Shown: positions 32,518-52,632, counted from the stretch's first letter. The stretch is 64,000 nucleotides of DNA from Chrysaora quinquecirrha (GCA_014526335.1 JACTAT010000010.1:3977253-4041252), one strand, 5' to 3'. Numbers and translations are program-made. Notes: generated by a model from the sequence alone, not told the origin.

Positions 32518-34180
32518 GGCCCTAGCCAAACGATCAAGCATTGTTGGTCAAACATTTGAAATTTGCTTTTCAAGCAAATTGTTTGACCGTTTGACCACGT
32601 CCAAAAACATTGCTCGTCCAACATTTCGGAACAACGAAGTTATTGCTAGTGCGCATGCACAGACGCCTTGTTGCTGAGAAATTTTGCTAGGTGCTGCAAT
32701 GTTGCAAGTTGTTGAAGTTTGATAATAACAAATATGCTTGCTTGACAAGAAAAATGTTTGACTGTTTGGCCACCTTGAAAAACATTGTAAGGCCCTTGCC
32801 AAACGATCAAACATTGTTTGTCAATCATTTCCAATTTGCTTCTCAAGCTCGCCATAAAACATGGCTCATTAAACATTTTTCCTTGCGTCAAGTAATAAAA
32901 TGTTTTTAAACTTCTTCAAAACATTGCGCAACGAATTCCGCTTATTTATGCTTGTCAGACAATGTTTTGTGAATCGGCCAAACAGTCAAACATTTCTTGA
33001 GAAGCAAATTTCAAATGTTTGACAAACAATGCTTGATTGACCGTTTTACCACATTGCAAAACATTGCTTGTCGAAATTTATTATTGTAACAAGAAAAATG
33101 TCTTACAAGCAATTCTGCTTGCGAAGCAATGTTTTGTATCTTAGCCAAACGATCGAACATTGCTCGTCAAACGATGCGGAGTGTCTTTTTATTGTGATAA
33201 GAAGAAAAGTCTTTCAAACAGTTCTGTTTGCGGAGCAATGTTTTGTAATGGGGCCAAAAAATCAAACATTGCTTGACAAAATTCAAATGTAGGCCCTGGC
33301 CGAACAATCAAACATTTCTCGTCAAACAATTTATTTGTAAAACACATTGTTTGACCTTTTAGCCACATCGCGAAAGATTCTCATCAAACATTTTTGTTGG
33401 TGACAAACAGAAAATTTTTTGAAGTGTTTCAAAGACATTGCTAGTTCTAAGCAATTCAGCAATGTTTTATGACGTGGCCAAACGTTCAAACATTGTTCCA
33501 TTAGCAAATTGCAAATGTTTGTCAAACAATGTTTGATCACTCGCTTTTCAAGAAAATGTGTGTCAAAGAACGTTGATCTTTTAGCTACAAGTCCCAAACA
33601 TTTTTGCAAACAAAGAGTGTTTCTCAAACAATGTTTTGCGATGTAGCTAAACGTTCAAACATTGCTTGATTGGCAAATTGCAAATGTTTGTCAAACAACG
33701 TTGATCTTTTGGCTACAAGTCCCAAACATTTTTGCAAACAAAGAGTGTTTCTCAAACAATGTTTCGCGATGTAGCTAAACGTTCAAACATTGCTTGATTG
33801 GCAAATTGCAAATGTTTGTCAAACAATGTTTGATCACTCGCTTGTCAAGCAAATGTTTGTCAAACAACTTTTATCTTTTGGCTACAAGTCCCAAACATTT
33901 TTGCAAACAAAGAGTGTTTCTCAAACAATGTTTCGCGATGTAGCTAAACGTTCAAACATTGTTCGATTGGCAAATTGCAAATGTTTGTCAAACAATGTTT
34001 GATCACTCGCTTGTCAAGCAAATGTTCGTCAAACAAAAATTTTTGACTGTTTTGATGATAACAGAAGTATTCAAGCAGTTCTGCTTGCGAAGCAATTTCT
34101 TGTAACGTGGCCTAACCGATCGATCAAACATTGCTTATAAAGCCAATCTGAAATGATGACCTACAATGCTTGCTCGTTGA
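32518..34180. repeat. Large AAACATTG-family cluster with tandem units
   Basis: Three GGCCC starts (32518, 32791, 33293) follow one another, each with AAACGATCAAACATT arms. From about 33480 a tandem repeat begins: tttggctacaagtcccaaacatttttgcaaacaaagagtgtttctcaaacaatg recurs near 33578, 33709 and 33878, alternating with ttgattggcaaattgcaaatgtttgtc. Unit lengths vary from about 130 to 170 bp. Non-coding. Confidence 0.8.
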
Positions 34181-34762
34181 CCAGTAGTTGTTATTTCCGA
34201 AGTTGTATATCCGATATCGAGATAAGAATCGGAATGCTGTTTTTGAGTTTTACTTTGGAAGTGTTAGTGAATAATCATTAACTCTAGATCTAGAAGCAGC
34301 TGCTAAAGCTCTGATTTGAAGCAATACTGATTCGGCGCCTTTGCTTTCAAAGAATTTTCGGAGAATCTCAATGCAAGCGTTTAGCAGATTTGAGAGAAAT
34401 GCTTTTATCGGCATGCTTTTAACAGTGCTGCATATGACGTCACATTAGAATATATTTCATGAAACACTGTAATACTGTTCCAATACTGTGCAGTAAGAAG
34501 GATGATTTGAATTTTATTTCTTTGATTTTTAGTCCGAAGTTGGCCATTATTGCTGTAAAGGGAAGGAACCGAGAGATGTTCTGATGGAATTTTTTATTGA
34601 TTTCCGTGAATTGATGTTTGGTAAATCTCCTGTACTACAAGTTTGAAAACACTGAGGATTGCTTGATAGAAAAAGAAGTTTCTTCGTGAAGTAAGAGTTG
34701 GTTCTGCTGACGCCACTTTGCTTAAAATTTCGGTACGTATTACCTGAAGTTATTTATCCAAA

Positions 34763-36150
34763 ATGGGTGACAACGCTGAAAACGCTTTATGTGGCAGACA
34801 TGTTTACATCTGCGGTAAAAGTCATAGCAAAAACTCAGAAATCTACGGAACATTGAAAGAGAAACTTATCGTCGATCTAGCGAATCGTTGTTTCGTACGA
34901 TCGCACGCATCACCCGTCGCGGACTTAATTGATGCTTATTATGCCATCGTTTCGTCGAATGTCTTCGTGTTTATTCTCGACGCACATAATATCATGGACG
35001 TTGATTGCCTGAATCAACTCGGCGTCGCGATTTCTTATAACATACCCGTCGTCGCTGTACGAGAATCGAGTTTTAAGCTACCGAAAGCTCTGCCGATGCG
35101 ATTCTACGAGACGAAAATTTCCTATAAAAAGTCGGGCGGTGATTCGGATAAAGCGAAAAGCGTCGCCGGAAATTCAGCATCGGTTACATTGGCGAGTGCT
35201 CTGACGAATTGCTATGGGACTTCTATAGCCTATACGACATCGTCATATGTAGTATTTTTCGAGCAACTTTTGAATTGTTTGAGAAATTTGAAGCTTGAAC
35301 ACTGCTACGCTTCAGAAGGTTCGGTTTCTGAGGAGGAGGATACTCAGAGAGAACTGAGCGACTCGACGGACAAAACGGGCGATAAAGTCGTCGTATCCAG
35401 TCAGGCCGTAGGCGCTAATAAACGTAAAGCTTGGAGGACAAATAGAAGCCCACAGACCAAGACCTCAAAAAAATTAAGCGATATTTACGGCCTAGAACCG
35501 AGCAAGCTGCTAACCAGGCAGAAGATAGTTTCGCATAAGAAATTCAACACAAATGTCTTGCCTAATCGTTCAAAGTCACCGCCGACAAAATCACATTCGC
35601 GTAAGCCAAAATCGCCGCAGCGGAACAGCACGAGCAGCAATCAAAATACTAAAAACAATACTAATAATAATAATCATAAATCGAGATTGAATTCAAATCA
35701 TACTAATGTTATTGAACACACGGAAGAAAACGATGAAAGCTCTGTGAATCACACGAAACATACTATTAATATTAACCACATAGCGTCCAGTCCAGTCTTT
35801 CGTCGAGAATCGGATGTAAAAGTGGGAGACACCAACAAAAAAGCAGTCAGTCAGAACTCGCACTGCCAAACAACACAAAATATAAACGCTCCAACTTACG
35901 ACGGGTCTCCAGCCTCCCTGTTGTTCCGACGCAATATCTGGTCGCCTCGGACAATAACAGGTCGCCTCAGATTCTCAGCTATCCACTACCGACAAACTCG
36001 GCTCTTCTATGCCCGAGATCCGATTCTCCGATACAACTTAGCGGGGACGAGAGTGATTTCGGTACCATACATCTGTCACGTTCTTGTACCCCTGTGGATA
36101 ATATTGATAGCTTTATTGTATCGTACAGCACAGACGAATCTTCAAGATAG
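34763..36150 (+). CDS. Intronless gene: N-terminal alpha/beta (TIR-like?) domain and long disordered tail
   Basis: Not confidently assigned. The ATG has a favourable context (aaaATGg). Residues about 12-115 look like an alternating alpha/beta domain: RHVYICGKSHSKN, then a helix with LKEKL, then SSNVFVFILDAHNIMDVDCL (hydrophobic strand followed by an acidic turn), then LGVAISYNIPVVAVRE. That order recalls TIR or nucleoside deoxyribosyltransferase-like folds, an inference from pattern only. From about residue 190 the chain is Ser/Asn/Lys/Pro-rich and probably disordered. As written, the frame ends at 36178 in an unlikely hydrophobic, Arg-rich stretch. In the -1 frame from about 35776 the sequence instead continues with the same polar composition (SDNNRSPQILSYPLPTNS ... 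SPIQLSGDESDFGTIHLS) to TAG at 36148-36150, giving about 462 residues. The switch may lie at the A6 run 35837-35842. A missing base, a real frameshift or a short hidden intron would all explain it. Confidence 0.65.
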
Positions 36151-36490
36151 ACTTTTCTTCATTGGCGTAAACTTTTAATAATCTGCAGAATAACTAATTT
36201 AAATCACTCTTATCTCTGTCTAATGTTTTAAAATTTCTTTTAAATGGCTTGTCAATGTTGCAAACCTAATGTGAATACATATGTATCTACTGTACATTGA
36301 GTCCTTCGTTCTGTTTTATTGCTTTGAAACTTGGCTGGATTGCGCTGTATTGCTGGTTTGGGGGTTTTGGGGAGAGGGGGTTTGCCACCACTCATCCATT
36401 CCATTTTTGTCCAGAAAAGATGGAAAATTGTTCCTTATGAAAACTGTCAAATTTATTGTCCCAAAAACACCTATTATTGACACTTACTTT
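36151..36490. other. 3' flank of the 34.8-kb gene
   Basis: AT-rich sequence with no recognised feature; presumably contains the 3' UTR. Confidence 0.35.
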
Positions 36491-36496
36491 TTATGA

Positions 36497-36745
36497 GCAG
36501 GTTTTCTGGAGGGTCATTTCACTCTTGGAAAAGTTGCACGGGATTTCCAATAAAACGAAAGGATTTCCAAGGGATTTCCATGAAAATAATAGGATTTTCA
36601 GCAAATGTGTACGAGATGAACAAGGAGTGAATTGCCCCTTGGGTTGTTTTGCACTAAAAATCACAAAAGCAACGGAGGGACAGGTGAATGGGACCCTTGG
36701 GCAAATTTCAAACAATTTCAAACATTTGAAAATTATTTCAAACAA
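36497..36745 (+). repeat. GGATTTCCAAGGGATTTC repeat copy
   Basis: Carries gggatttccaataaaacgaaaggatttccaagggatttcc and gagtgaattgcccc, as at 20.8, 60.7 and 63.0 kb. Confidence 0.55.
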
Positions 36746-37410
36746 TGCTTGAACGTTTGGTGACGTCAGAAAATATTGTTTGACAAGCCGAATTCGCAGA
36801 GTAATGCTTTGTAAAATCTATATTCTTTTGACGTTGCGAAACAGTAAAATATTTTACTTGAAAAGCAAATTTAAGATGTATAAGAAACAATGTTTGGCCA
36901 CGTCACAAAACAGTGCTTGACAAGCAGAATTTGCGGATTAATGTTTTGAAAAAGTTTAAAAACATAATCAAACAATGTTTAACAAACAATGTTTGTTACG
37001 CGACCAAACCGTAAAGCGTTTTGCTTGACAAACAAGTTTTAAATGTTTGACAAACAATGTTTGATCGTTTGGCCTCGTCATAAAAAACATTGCTTGACAG
37101 ACAGAATTTGCGGATTAATGTTTTGAAAAAGTTTAAAAACATAATCAAACAATGTTTTGTTTTGCGATGCGACCAAACCGTAAAACGTATTGCTTGCCAA
37201 ACAAGTTTTAAATGTTTGACAAGCAATGTTTGATTGTTTGGCCACGTCACAAAACATTGCTTGACAAACCGGATTTCGCGGATTAATGTTTTGAAAAAGT
37301 TCAAATATGCTAGTCAAATATGCGACGTCCCCAAACAACCAAACCATAAAACATTTTACTTGACAAGTAAATTTTAAATGTTTGACAAACAATGTTGGAT
37401 CGTTTGGCCA
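36746..37410. repeat. AAACATTG-family tandem cluster
   Basis: Two to three units of about 170 bp (gcggattaatgttttgaaaaagttt at about 36934, 37110 and 37280) with caaacaatgttt arms, ending in the typical GATCGTTTGGCCAGGGC right end at about 37395-37411. Confidence 0.8.
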
Positions 37411-37824
37411 GGGCATGGAGGTACAATTTTACAGAAATTAGTGAAATTTGGTAATTAACGTTAGCCCGTTTAACTCGTTTTTGCCCTGCAAAATGAGTTT
37501 ATGATTGCCACGCAGAATTGCCCATTAGGTGAGGCCCATGTTCAAATAATACTATAATCGCTGGTTCGAACCCACTGATGTCTAAAAAAGTCTTTTAGAG
37601 ATCACTGTTCAAGTCCTCAAAGAACGAGAAAGGTGGAAGGGAAAACTCATGCGCATAACGCTACTTGTCGTCTAATGTAGTTGATGCATGTTATTTATCA
37701 ACAGTTCAGTAGTGAATGACTGAATGCCCAGTGAAAGTCGCAGTTTGTGGCATTTTTCCTGTGTTTATTCCATAATTTGAATCTTCCCCATCAGTTTTTG
37801 GTTTTGAAGAAGCTTCTGGCAGTA

Positions 37825-46341
<8,517 letters not shown>

Positions 46342-46541
46342 GTACACTTTTTGTTTTCTTTATTATTACATTTTTCAAAACACTGTATTCGAACAAAATC
46401 TGTGTTGGAAAATATTCGTCAGTTAGTGTTGAAATTATCCATTGTTTTTGGATTCCTTTGGTACTGTACATTAAAGGTGATCTTTGTTTATGCAAAAACT
46501 TCAGTATTGGAAAGAAGTACTCAAACAATATAGGGCATACT

Positions 46542-46985
46542 TTCGTACATAAGCTTTTTCATCTGATACTCCTTAGAGTATAAAGACCAGAAACATATCA
46601 GAATAATTGATTAAGGCAGAATAAACCCAGATGGGAACGAACTAAACCAATTAGAAAAGAGAAGAGCAAGGTCAATTAGGTCAATGCCCAGTACCATCAA
46701 GAAAGGGGTTCTGGTGGGGTCAATGATCTGGGGCCGAGACTCTAAAGGGGGTTTACAGCCCCCTTAAAGGGGGTTTAAGGGGGATAGCTACAAAAATTGA
46801 AATTCTTTTCATGCTTCCCTCAAAAAACCTCCTAAAGGTCTTATACAATAACATTACCTGGGGGTCTGCACTGGTTCTTGATGACCCAATTAAGCTAAAA
46901 CATTCTAAGCCCAAAAGGACCCATTAGCTGGAACACCTTTGAGTTGAACAACAAGTGGAACAACAGTGGCACAATTCATCTGAAT
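46542..46985. repeat. Foldback arm and G-rich repeat after PSMD14
   Basis: 46550-46670 is a further foldback-family arm. 46690-46890 starts taccatcaagaaaggggttctgg and resembles 24690-24800, with internal ccccttaaagggggtttaagggg. It may lie in the PSMD14 3' flank. Confidence 0.5.
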
Positions 46986-46989
46986 TTTA

Positions 46990-47977
46990 GAGCCCCTTCA
47001 CATGCGAAATTTCGAAGCGCTTTGAAACTCGCGGCGCCGTGAGTTCAGTTCGGTGCCTGGTCTAAGCCTTTACTGAAACTCAAAGCGCTCTGAACTCAGT
47101 TCGGGTTTTCAAAGCGCTTTGAAATTTCAAAGCGCTTTGAAAATCTCATGTGAACAGAAATTTCTTCAAAGCGGAGCGAAATGAGAAAAGAGCATTGCAC
47201 CACGGGATTGAACTGACTAATTTTTGGCGCCATAAAAACAAAGTTACACAGAGAGACCAAGAGAGACGGAACAGAATTAGTCACATCACAATCACTTCTC
47301 ACAGGTACAGAAGGAAATGAAAACCCTTGGATTGAGAAAAAAGTAAGAGAATACCTTTTTTAGAATTAAGCCTTTAATCTTTAACTAATCTAAAACTATA
47401 GGGTAATCTATGGAGAGCTAGAAGGACAATTTCAAAATTAGGCCCTTTTCTGCCCTGTTCATGTGTTTATGATTTATGGCTTAAATGGCAGTTTAACTAA
47501 TAATTTGCAGCTTGAAGTTATATTTGTAAATCTTTTTTTCTAGTCTGACACCAAGTCAGGTGTTCCAATAGCGTTTCTTCTTCCTGATGTACCTGTTTCG
47601 AATCTGTCGATATCTACGGAGAGCACAATTCTTATCCTGAATAGCTTGAGACGCTTGCTGCCTCAGCTCTTGGTACTGAAAAATCAACTGTAAAAACAGA
47701 ACAAAATGAAGCTGCAGAGTCAAAGACATCATAGTCAAGAGCAATTTAATTACAGAAATGATTATTAGTCTTCGCCGAAAATCGTCTTCACCAGCCGCCA
47801 TTTTTGTTTATATTCGAAAGAAATTTTTGGCGCGAAAACCTTGCAATTAGCATGCGGCAATATTCTCAAAGCGCTTTGAGATATTCATGTGAACAGACTG
47901 CAAATCCAAGGAACCGAGCTGAACTCACGGCGCCGCAAGTTTCAAAGCGCTTCGAAATTTCGCATGTGAAGGGGCTC
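46990..47977. mobile_element. PIF/Harbinger-like element, 988 bp
   Basis: Long inverted ends: GAGCCCCTTCACATGCGAAA on the left, its complement on the right, followed by matching tttcgaagcgctttgaaactcgcggcgccgtgagttcag arms. TTA flanks both ends (46987-46989, 47978-47980). The AAGCGCTTTGAA motif is repeated many times sub-terminally. It carries a short transposon ORF on the minus strand. Confidence 0.9.
47556..47801 (-). pseudogene. Transposon-encoded ORF remnant
   Basis: 81 codons from an ATG inside the PIF/Harbinger-like element. It ends in a basic segment (CALRRYRQIRNRYIRKKKRYW) like the start of Harbinger-type transposases, where an RR/KK-x-W segment precedes the DDE nuclease. The catalytic part is absent, so this is a truncated relic. 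The assignment rests on position and on this motif only. Confidence 0.45.
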
Positions 47978-48258
47978 TTAGACAAGCACCCAAGCTGAGT
48001 AAACTTTGGAAGTCAATTTATTCAAACCAAAAAGGGATTTTTATACACTGATTCAATTACAACCAAAATAAGAGCAGGGTAACTGCTTATGATGAGCATT
48101 GTTCTATTATACAATAAACAATACTAATAATCCGAGACCAGTTTTGGTATCCAATTGTCTGCAAAAGTCCACTCTCTGCAAGATGGCAAATTGACACATG
48201 TACCAACGCAAAAGAAAGGATGGCTAAGTGTCAAATGAGACAAATTGCCGTGAATCAT

Positions 48259-49307
48259 TCAGAAATTATATGTCTCCTTCTTCTTTGGCATTTTAGTTTT
48301 CCCTGTTTCTTTCCAAACGTCTTGAAACTCGTCACGCTGTTTGAGGTAGACTTCCTTGCATTCTTCAAAAAATTCGGGATCTTGATAGCTACAAAGATAA
48401 GACATGTTATAATGCCATGCCATACAACGCAAACACTCCTTTTGGTCACACTCATTTAAGTTAACGCTTTTACCTCGATGTAAACAGGGTTTAAGAGACA
48501 GCTTGTTATAGCCTTAGTGCTAGCAATAGTGTTGAGTGATAGTGGGCCGCTGGCAATTCAAAACGGTACTGTTGGCTAGACTAATTTTTACGAGAAAATG
48601 ATACCATCGGCTGGACCAATTTCTACCAATATGATACCCTTGGCTAGACAAATATGGTTGAAACTGTTGGTCTTGAGTCCGAAAAATCAAAGATCTACTT
48701 ATTCCTTTACCAGTTTGTTTAGAAATGTTTACGATGAAATTTCTACTTTCCAAGGCTACTCAAGACAAAAGCATAGCTGCTCCATTGCTTAATGTCAGGC
48801 CATGATTAGGGCCAGGCCAGGCACACCTCAGAAATTTCCCAAGGGACAAATCCAAAATGCTTACTGTTTGGCAAGGCAATTCTTCATCGCATCATTTTGT
48901 TCCATGCATTTCCAAATTAAAGAGATTGTCCTTCCTTTTGCACATTTGCTGAACTCTGAAACAGAAATTTGTCCGCATATTTTAAATAAGGAGCAAGATT
49001 ATGAAAGAATTAACCATAAGTAATTAATACGGCAAGCGTCTTGATGCATATAGCCAAAAAGCTAACGAATTGAGAAATTCTATAAATAGATTCTTGATGA
49101 CGTCACACGTCACAACTACATCTATTATGATAAAGTGAAAGTACCCTCAACAAGATCTTTACACCTGACTTTAGCCTCCTCTCTCATAATCTTTGGTATT
49201 AACACATCCCGCTCAACATTTCTAAGTGTTCTGCCTTTTGCCCAAGGTGCTATTTCTCTCTGATTTTCACCCTGCACATTTTCGTCAGACGATTTCGTGT
49301 CAGCCAT
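48259..49307 (-). CDS. CMC1: COX assembly mitochondrial protein CMC1, complete
   Basis: Small intermembrane-space protein that stabilises newly made COX1 during cytochrome c oxidase assembly. Exons on the minus strand: 49307-49145, 48955-48865 and 48388-48259, phases 1 and 2, total 384 nt, 127 residues. Donors are GTAC and GTAAGC; acceptors are tgtttcag and tctttgtag. The core matches the family: VLIPKIMREEAK, then twin CX9C motifs (C-KDLVEEFSK-C and C-MEQNDAMKN-C, each with exactly nine residues between cysteines), then HYQDPEFFEECKEVYLKQRD. The N-terminal 29 residues and the Lys-rich C-terminus (GKTKMPKKKE) are extra or divergent relative to vertebrate CMC1. The gene is head-to-head with PAQR4, 1.29 kb apart. 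Confidence 0.93.
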
Positions 49308-50597
49308 GTTTTTTCGAATCTTTCAGTTGTTGCTGTTGTTGTTTGTTTTTATTTGTAAAACATGGAATATTGAGTAGAGGAATAGAATTGTGGAATTGAA
49401 TACTATAGATGGAATTGAATGATGGAGTGGAATGTCATTTACCCTATGTTGAATTATTGGTCTAGTGGTTTATTGGTTATTAATAATTATTCGTTATTAT
49501 ACTGGTTTTTATGAGGCAGCCTGCCCCGTTGAATTTCAATAGTGATTTTCAAGGCTGTGAAATTTGCATGAAAGGTTTCTGCAAAATCGTTTTGTCTTGA
49601 GTTTGCATTGGTTGACCAAGACTACTGAAAACCAGAAAAAAGTGATGAAATTGTAGGAATTATCAATCGTGGTGTTGATTAGTGAGTTATCAATTGTTCA
49701 AGCGTTGGTTTGTGAGTTAGTTACCTAGTGACACGCCACCCCACACCAATATGTTTGAATTCTTCGAACATGAAAATGGGAAAAAATCACGACGTCGTTT
49801 TGAGGTCACACAGCCTTCTAAGGTTTACATATTGCATGAAGCAATGCAAATAGATAATGCACATGCATCATAGAACGTTTCATGGTATACAGGACCAATA
49901 TTTTCATAGAAACTGATAATGGAATTTTTACCATATAAGGAAAAATGCTGACGTCATCAAAATTAGTGCTCCGCAAGAAAATGTTTCGCGCTAATATAAT
50001 CCTTGTCCTGAACAGATTATCGAAAAGCTCGGGAAGTGTCATTGGGAAACTCTCAGCAGTTGAGTTTCTGCCCGCGGGCACCGCGGGCCTATCGGGCCAA
50101 GCGTTTATTGTTGTTGTTGTTGTGTGCTTTGTTTTTGACATAATGGCAGCTGCAGCGGTGCGAAAAAAGCCAGGGAAACGCCCATTTTTCAAAGAAAAAT
50201 GCTTTCAATCATTTGTGATACATCTGAAAGAAAAGACGGGGGTTTGTTACAGAAAATTGATAAAACTTGCAGATGCTCTGGAGTGTTTTTGTTAGGCGTG
50301 GGTTGGAAAAAGAGGTGATGTGATGGTTGAAGCCATAGCACCTTTTAAAGGCAGATGTCTAGGCCATTTTTGAGGCCTATGCTAAAAACTTTTTCAAGAA
50401 GATAATCCCTCACAGAAACCTTAAAACATTGAGGAAAATTCTCCAAATTTCATGAGTTATAGGTAGGTAGGTTTCGTTTTCCTTTCCGTTATTTCAGCTT
50501 TTAAAAATAAAGTCGATTTTATAGCTTTCGTTTTATTAGTTTCTAGATTCCGCTGATGTTTGACTTCCCTGGAAAAATTCTCATTGTAAAGTGAAAT
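49308..50597. promoter_or_regulatory. Interval between divergent CMC1 and PAQR4 starts
   Basis: Should hold both promoters. It includes a (GTT/GCT)n patch at 49329-49350, and overlapping open stretches near 49.8-50.3 kb on both strands without motifs. The 50-codon frame from the ATG at 50143 (AAAAVRKKPGKRPFFKEKC) is curious but unsupported. Confidence 0.4.
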
Positions 50598-52080
50598 ATG
50601 GCAGAAAACAATAATAATAATAACGTGAGAAAACTGAAGACAATTTCAAATGTTCCTGCTCATCTTGCGTTCAATAAATATGTCATCCATGGATATCGAA
50701 GCAATTATTCATCCAAAGAGTGTTTGAAAAGTCTCTTCTTTCTTCACAATGAAACTTTGAATATTTACACTCACGGTAAATAATGCGATTGTTCTATCTT
50801 TTATTAACTCAAACCTCAAACAAGAGATTCTGATTCTGGTTGACTGAGTTAGTTATGTTGTGATTGGTTGATTGAGTAATAAGGTGATTGATTGATTCAA
50901 TGATTGCGTGATTAAATGATTGTTTAATTGGGTTGGTTTATTGATTTACTTATGAAGTGATTAGCTGATTCAATGATAGAGTGATTACTGTAATCAATTT
51001 AGAGATTAAGTGATTGGTTGATTTAGTGATTGGGTGATTAAATTATTAAGCGTTTGATTGGATTGCTTGATTGATTTATTTATAAAGTGATTGTTTGATT
51101 GAACGATAAAGTGATTAATTGATTTAGCGATTAAATGATTGGTTGATTTAGTGATTGAGTGATTAAATGATTAAGCGTTAAATTGGGTTGGTGGACTGAT
51201 TGGTTGATTGAGTAACCAAGTGATTAATTGAGTTAGCGATTAAGTGATTGATTTATTTAGTGATTGAGTGATTAGATTATAAAGCATTTGATTTTTGATT
51301 TGTTGATTGATTTAGTTATGAAGTGATTAATTGGTTAAGTGATAAAGTGATCAGTGATTAAGTGACTGATTGACTGATTGATTGAGTGATTAAATGATTA
51401 AGCGACTTGGTTGAAGCGGTCTTTTTCTTGCAGGTATAATGACTGTTTATCTTCTCTCTACTCTGACATCACAATGGCAAGACTTCTCTCAAGGCATCAT
51501 TGGTATATTGCATTCGGTGCATTGTTTGGCAAGCGTCATGCCGTTTCTTGCAAGCACGATCTATCACTTATTCATGTGTCACCAGCAAGGCCCTACGCTT
51601 TACAGAAAACTACTAAGATTTGATATGACTGGTATATGGGCTGTAAATACATTCGGGTATATAATTGCAATTTTCACAACATTTCATTGCAACATTCCAC
51701 TCCAATTCACCTCAGTGATTCTTTACATAATCTTCTCATTCGTAGCACTTTACTTTCTTGTAAATGCAACTACCCCTTTTCAAAGGTTCATTCCGCTTTG
51801 TTACTACCTCGTTGTCAGACCTATGATTATCATAACGAGGCTGTGCTTGAATGATGAGGACCTGGGGACGGGCCTTTATGCGTTAATGGATTTCGTCGCC
51901 CTGTTAGGAGCTGTTATAAATGTTTTGAAAGTCCCGGAAAGGTTTCTGCCGGGTTCTGTAGATTTGGGTTTGAATAGTCATCAGATTATGCATATTCTAA
52001 CTATCGTTTCGATGTTATTGTTAAATAAGGCGGCTGGTAATGATATTAGTTTCCTTCAGTCAAAGTTAAATAAATGTTAA
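50598..52080 (+). CDS. PAQR4: PAQR family member 4, complete
   Basis: Seven-pass membrane protein of the progestin and adipoQ receptor family (Golgi or ER; PAQR4 is linked to ceramide metabolism). Exons 50598-50775 and 51434-52080, phase 1 junction, 825 nt, 274 residues, the usual PAQR4 length. Seen: AHLAFNKYVIHGYR and SLFFLHNETLNIYTHG at the N-terminus (the family's x-FLHNE-x2-N-x-(Y/W)-TH signature), STIYHLFMCH after the second membrane segment, and NSHQIMH near the end. These His residues, with the Ser/Asp positions, form the family's metal site. GCLRSLFYLHNE-like and DALALLG-like segments favour PAQR4 over other members. The Asn run near the start (residues 4-9) is a local oddity. The intron carries a GATT-type minisatellite. 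Confidence 0.95.
50850..51412. repeat. GATT/TGATT minisatellite in PAQR4 intron
   Basis: Degenerate repeats of gattgattgagtgattaaatgattaag, partly with a larger period (about 180 bp, for example ttgggttgg near 50930 and 51185). It fills nearly the whole intron and stops about 20 bp before the acceptor. Confidence 0.9.
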
Positions 52081-52093
52081 GTCACTGTGCTTA

Positions 52094-52632
52094 AGCCTGT
52101 TTCACAGTGTCGTAAGAATCGTAAGAATTGAGTCGTTCTTGCTCTCCGATCATCGGAGTCTTTGTCTTTTCCCGAGAGCAATGCTGGCATATGTCCGGCT
52201 TCGGAATTCAGAGCTTTTTATCCTCTAAAGTCGTCTGCGATCATGGATCATGTGGGGATATGTTTACCTTTATATCTCAATTGCTATTGCTTGCAAGTAG
52301 GTTTCTACGGTTTAACTAGTCAGTTAAGGAAAATGATTGCCGATCCCGTGGTCCCGGACAGCATTAGTCTCTTAATCGCTCTTGTCGTAAAAACCGTCCT
52401 AGGCATGCAAGGATGTATTTTTGAAATGGAAAAGGAATCATGTATATTCCATGCGTCTATTTGTTCATCTGATCACATTGGGAACGGCTCCGACCGTTGG
52501 CTGACTTGTGGGGTCAACTCGCCGAGTCTAAATGTCTATTGACTTCTCAGGGCACAAGATAAACTTGTCATATGAATGGGGCTTGACATGAGTCCCCCGA
52601 CTTTAACCATTCTTGCCAGTGTGAACCGTGCT
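52094..52632. mobile_element. AGCCTGTTTCACAGTG MITE beside the PAQR4 stop codon
   Basis: Left AGCCTGTTTCACAGTGTCGTAAGAAT, right CCATTCTTGCCAGTGTGAACCGTGCT, imperfect inverses, with TTA on the left and TAA on the right. About 540 bp, no transposase. It starts 14 bp after the stop codon, so it very probably forms the start of the PAQR4 3' UTR. AATAAA-like sequence lies farther on (52830). Confidence 0.7.

Noticed and set aside
32518..34180. CRISPR-like array of short repeats
   Set aside because: Repeats are irregular, derive from MITE arms, and the genome is eukaryotic.
48390..48480. Upstream in-frame extension of CMC1 exon 3 (Cys-rich reading)
   Set aside because: It reads on through a good acceptor (tatctttgtag). 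Splicing at 48388 restores the twin CX9C and HYQDPEFFEEC alignment, so the extension is intron.
49945..50295. 116-codon frame upstream of PAQR4
   Set aside because: Overlaps an open frame on the other strand, has no motif, and lies in the promoter interval; a short Ala/Lys-rich peptide from 50143 cannot be excluded.
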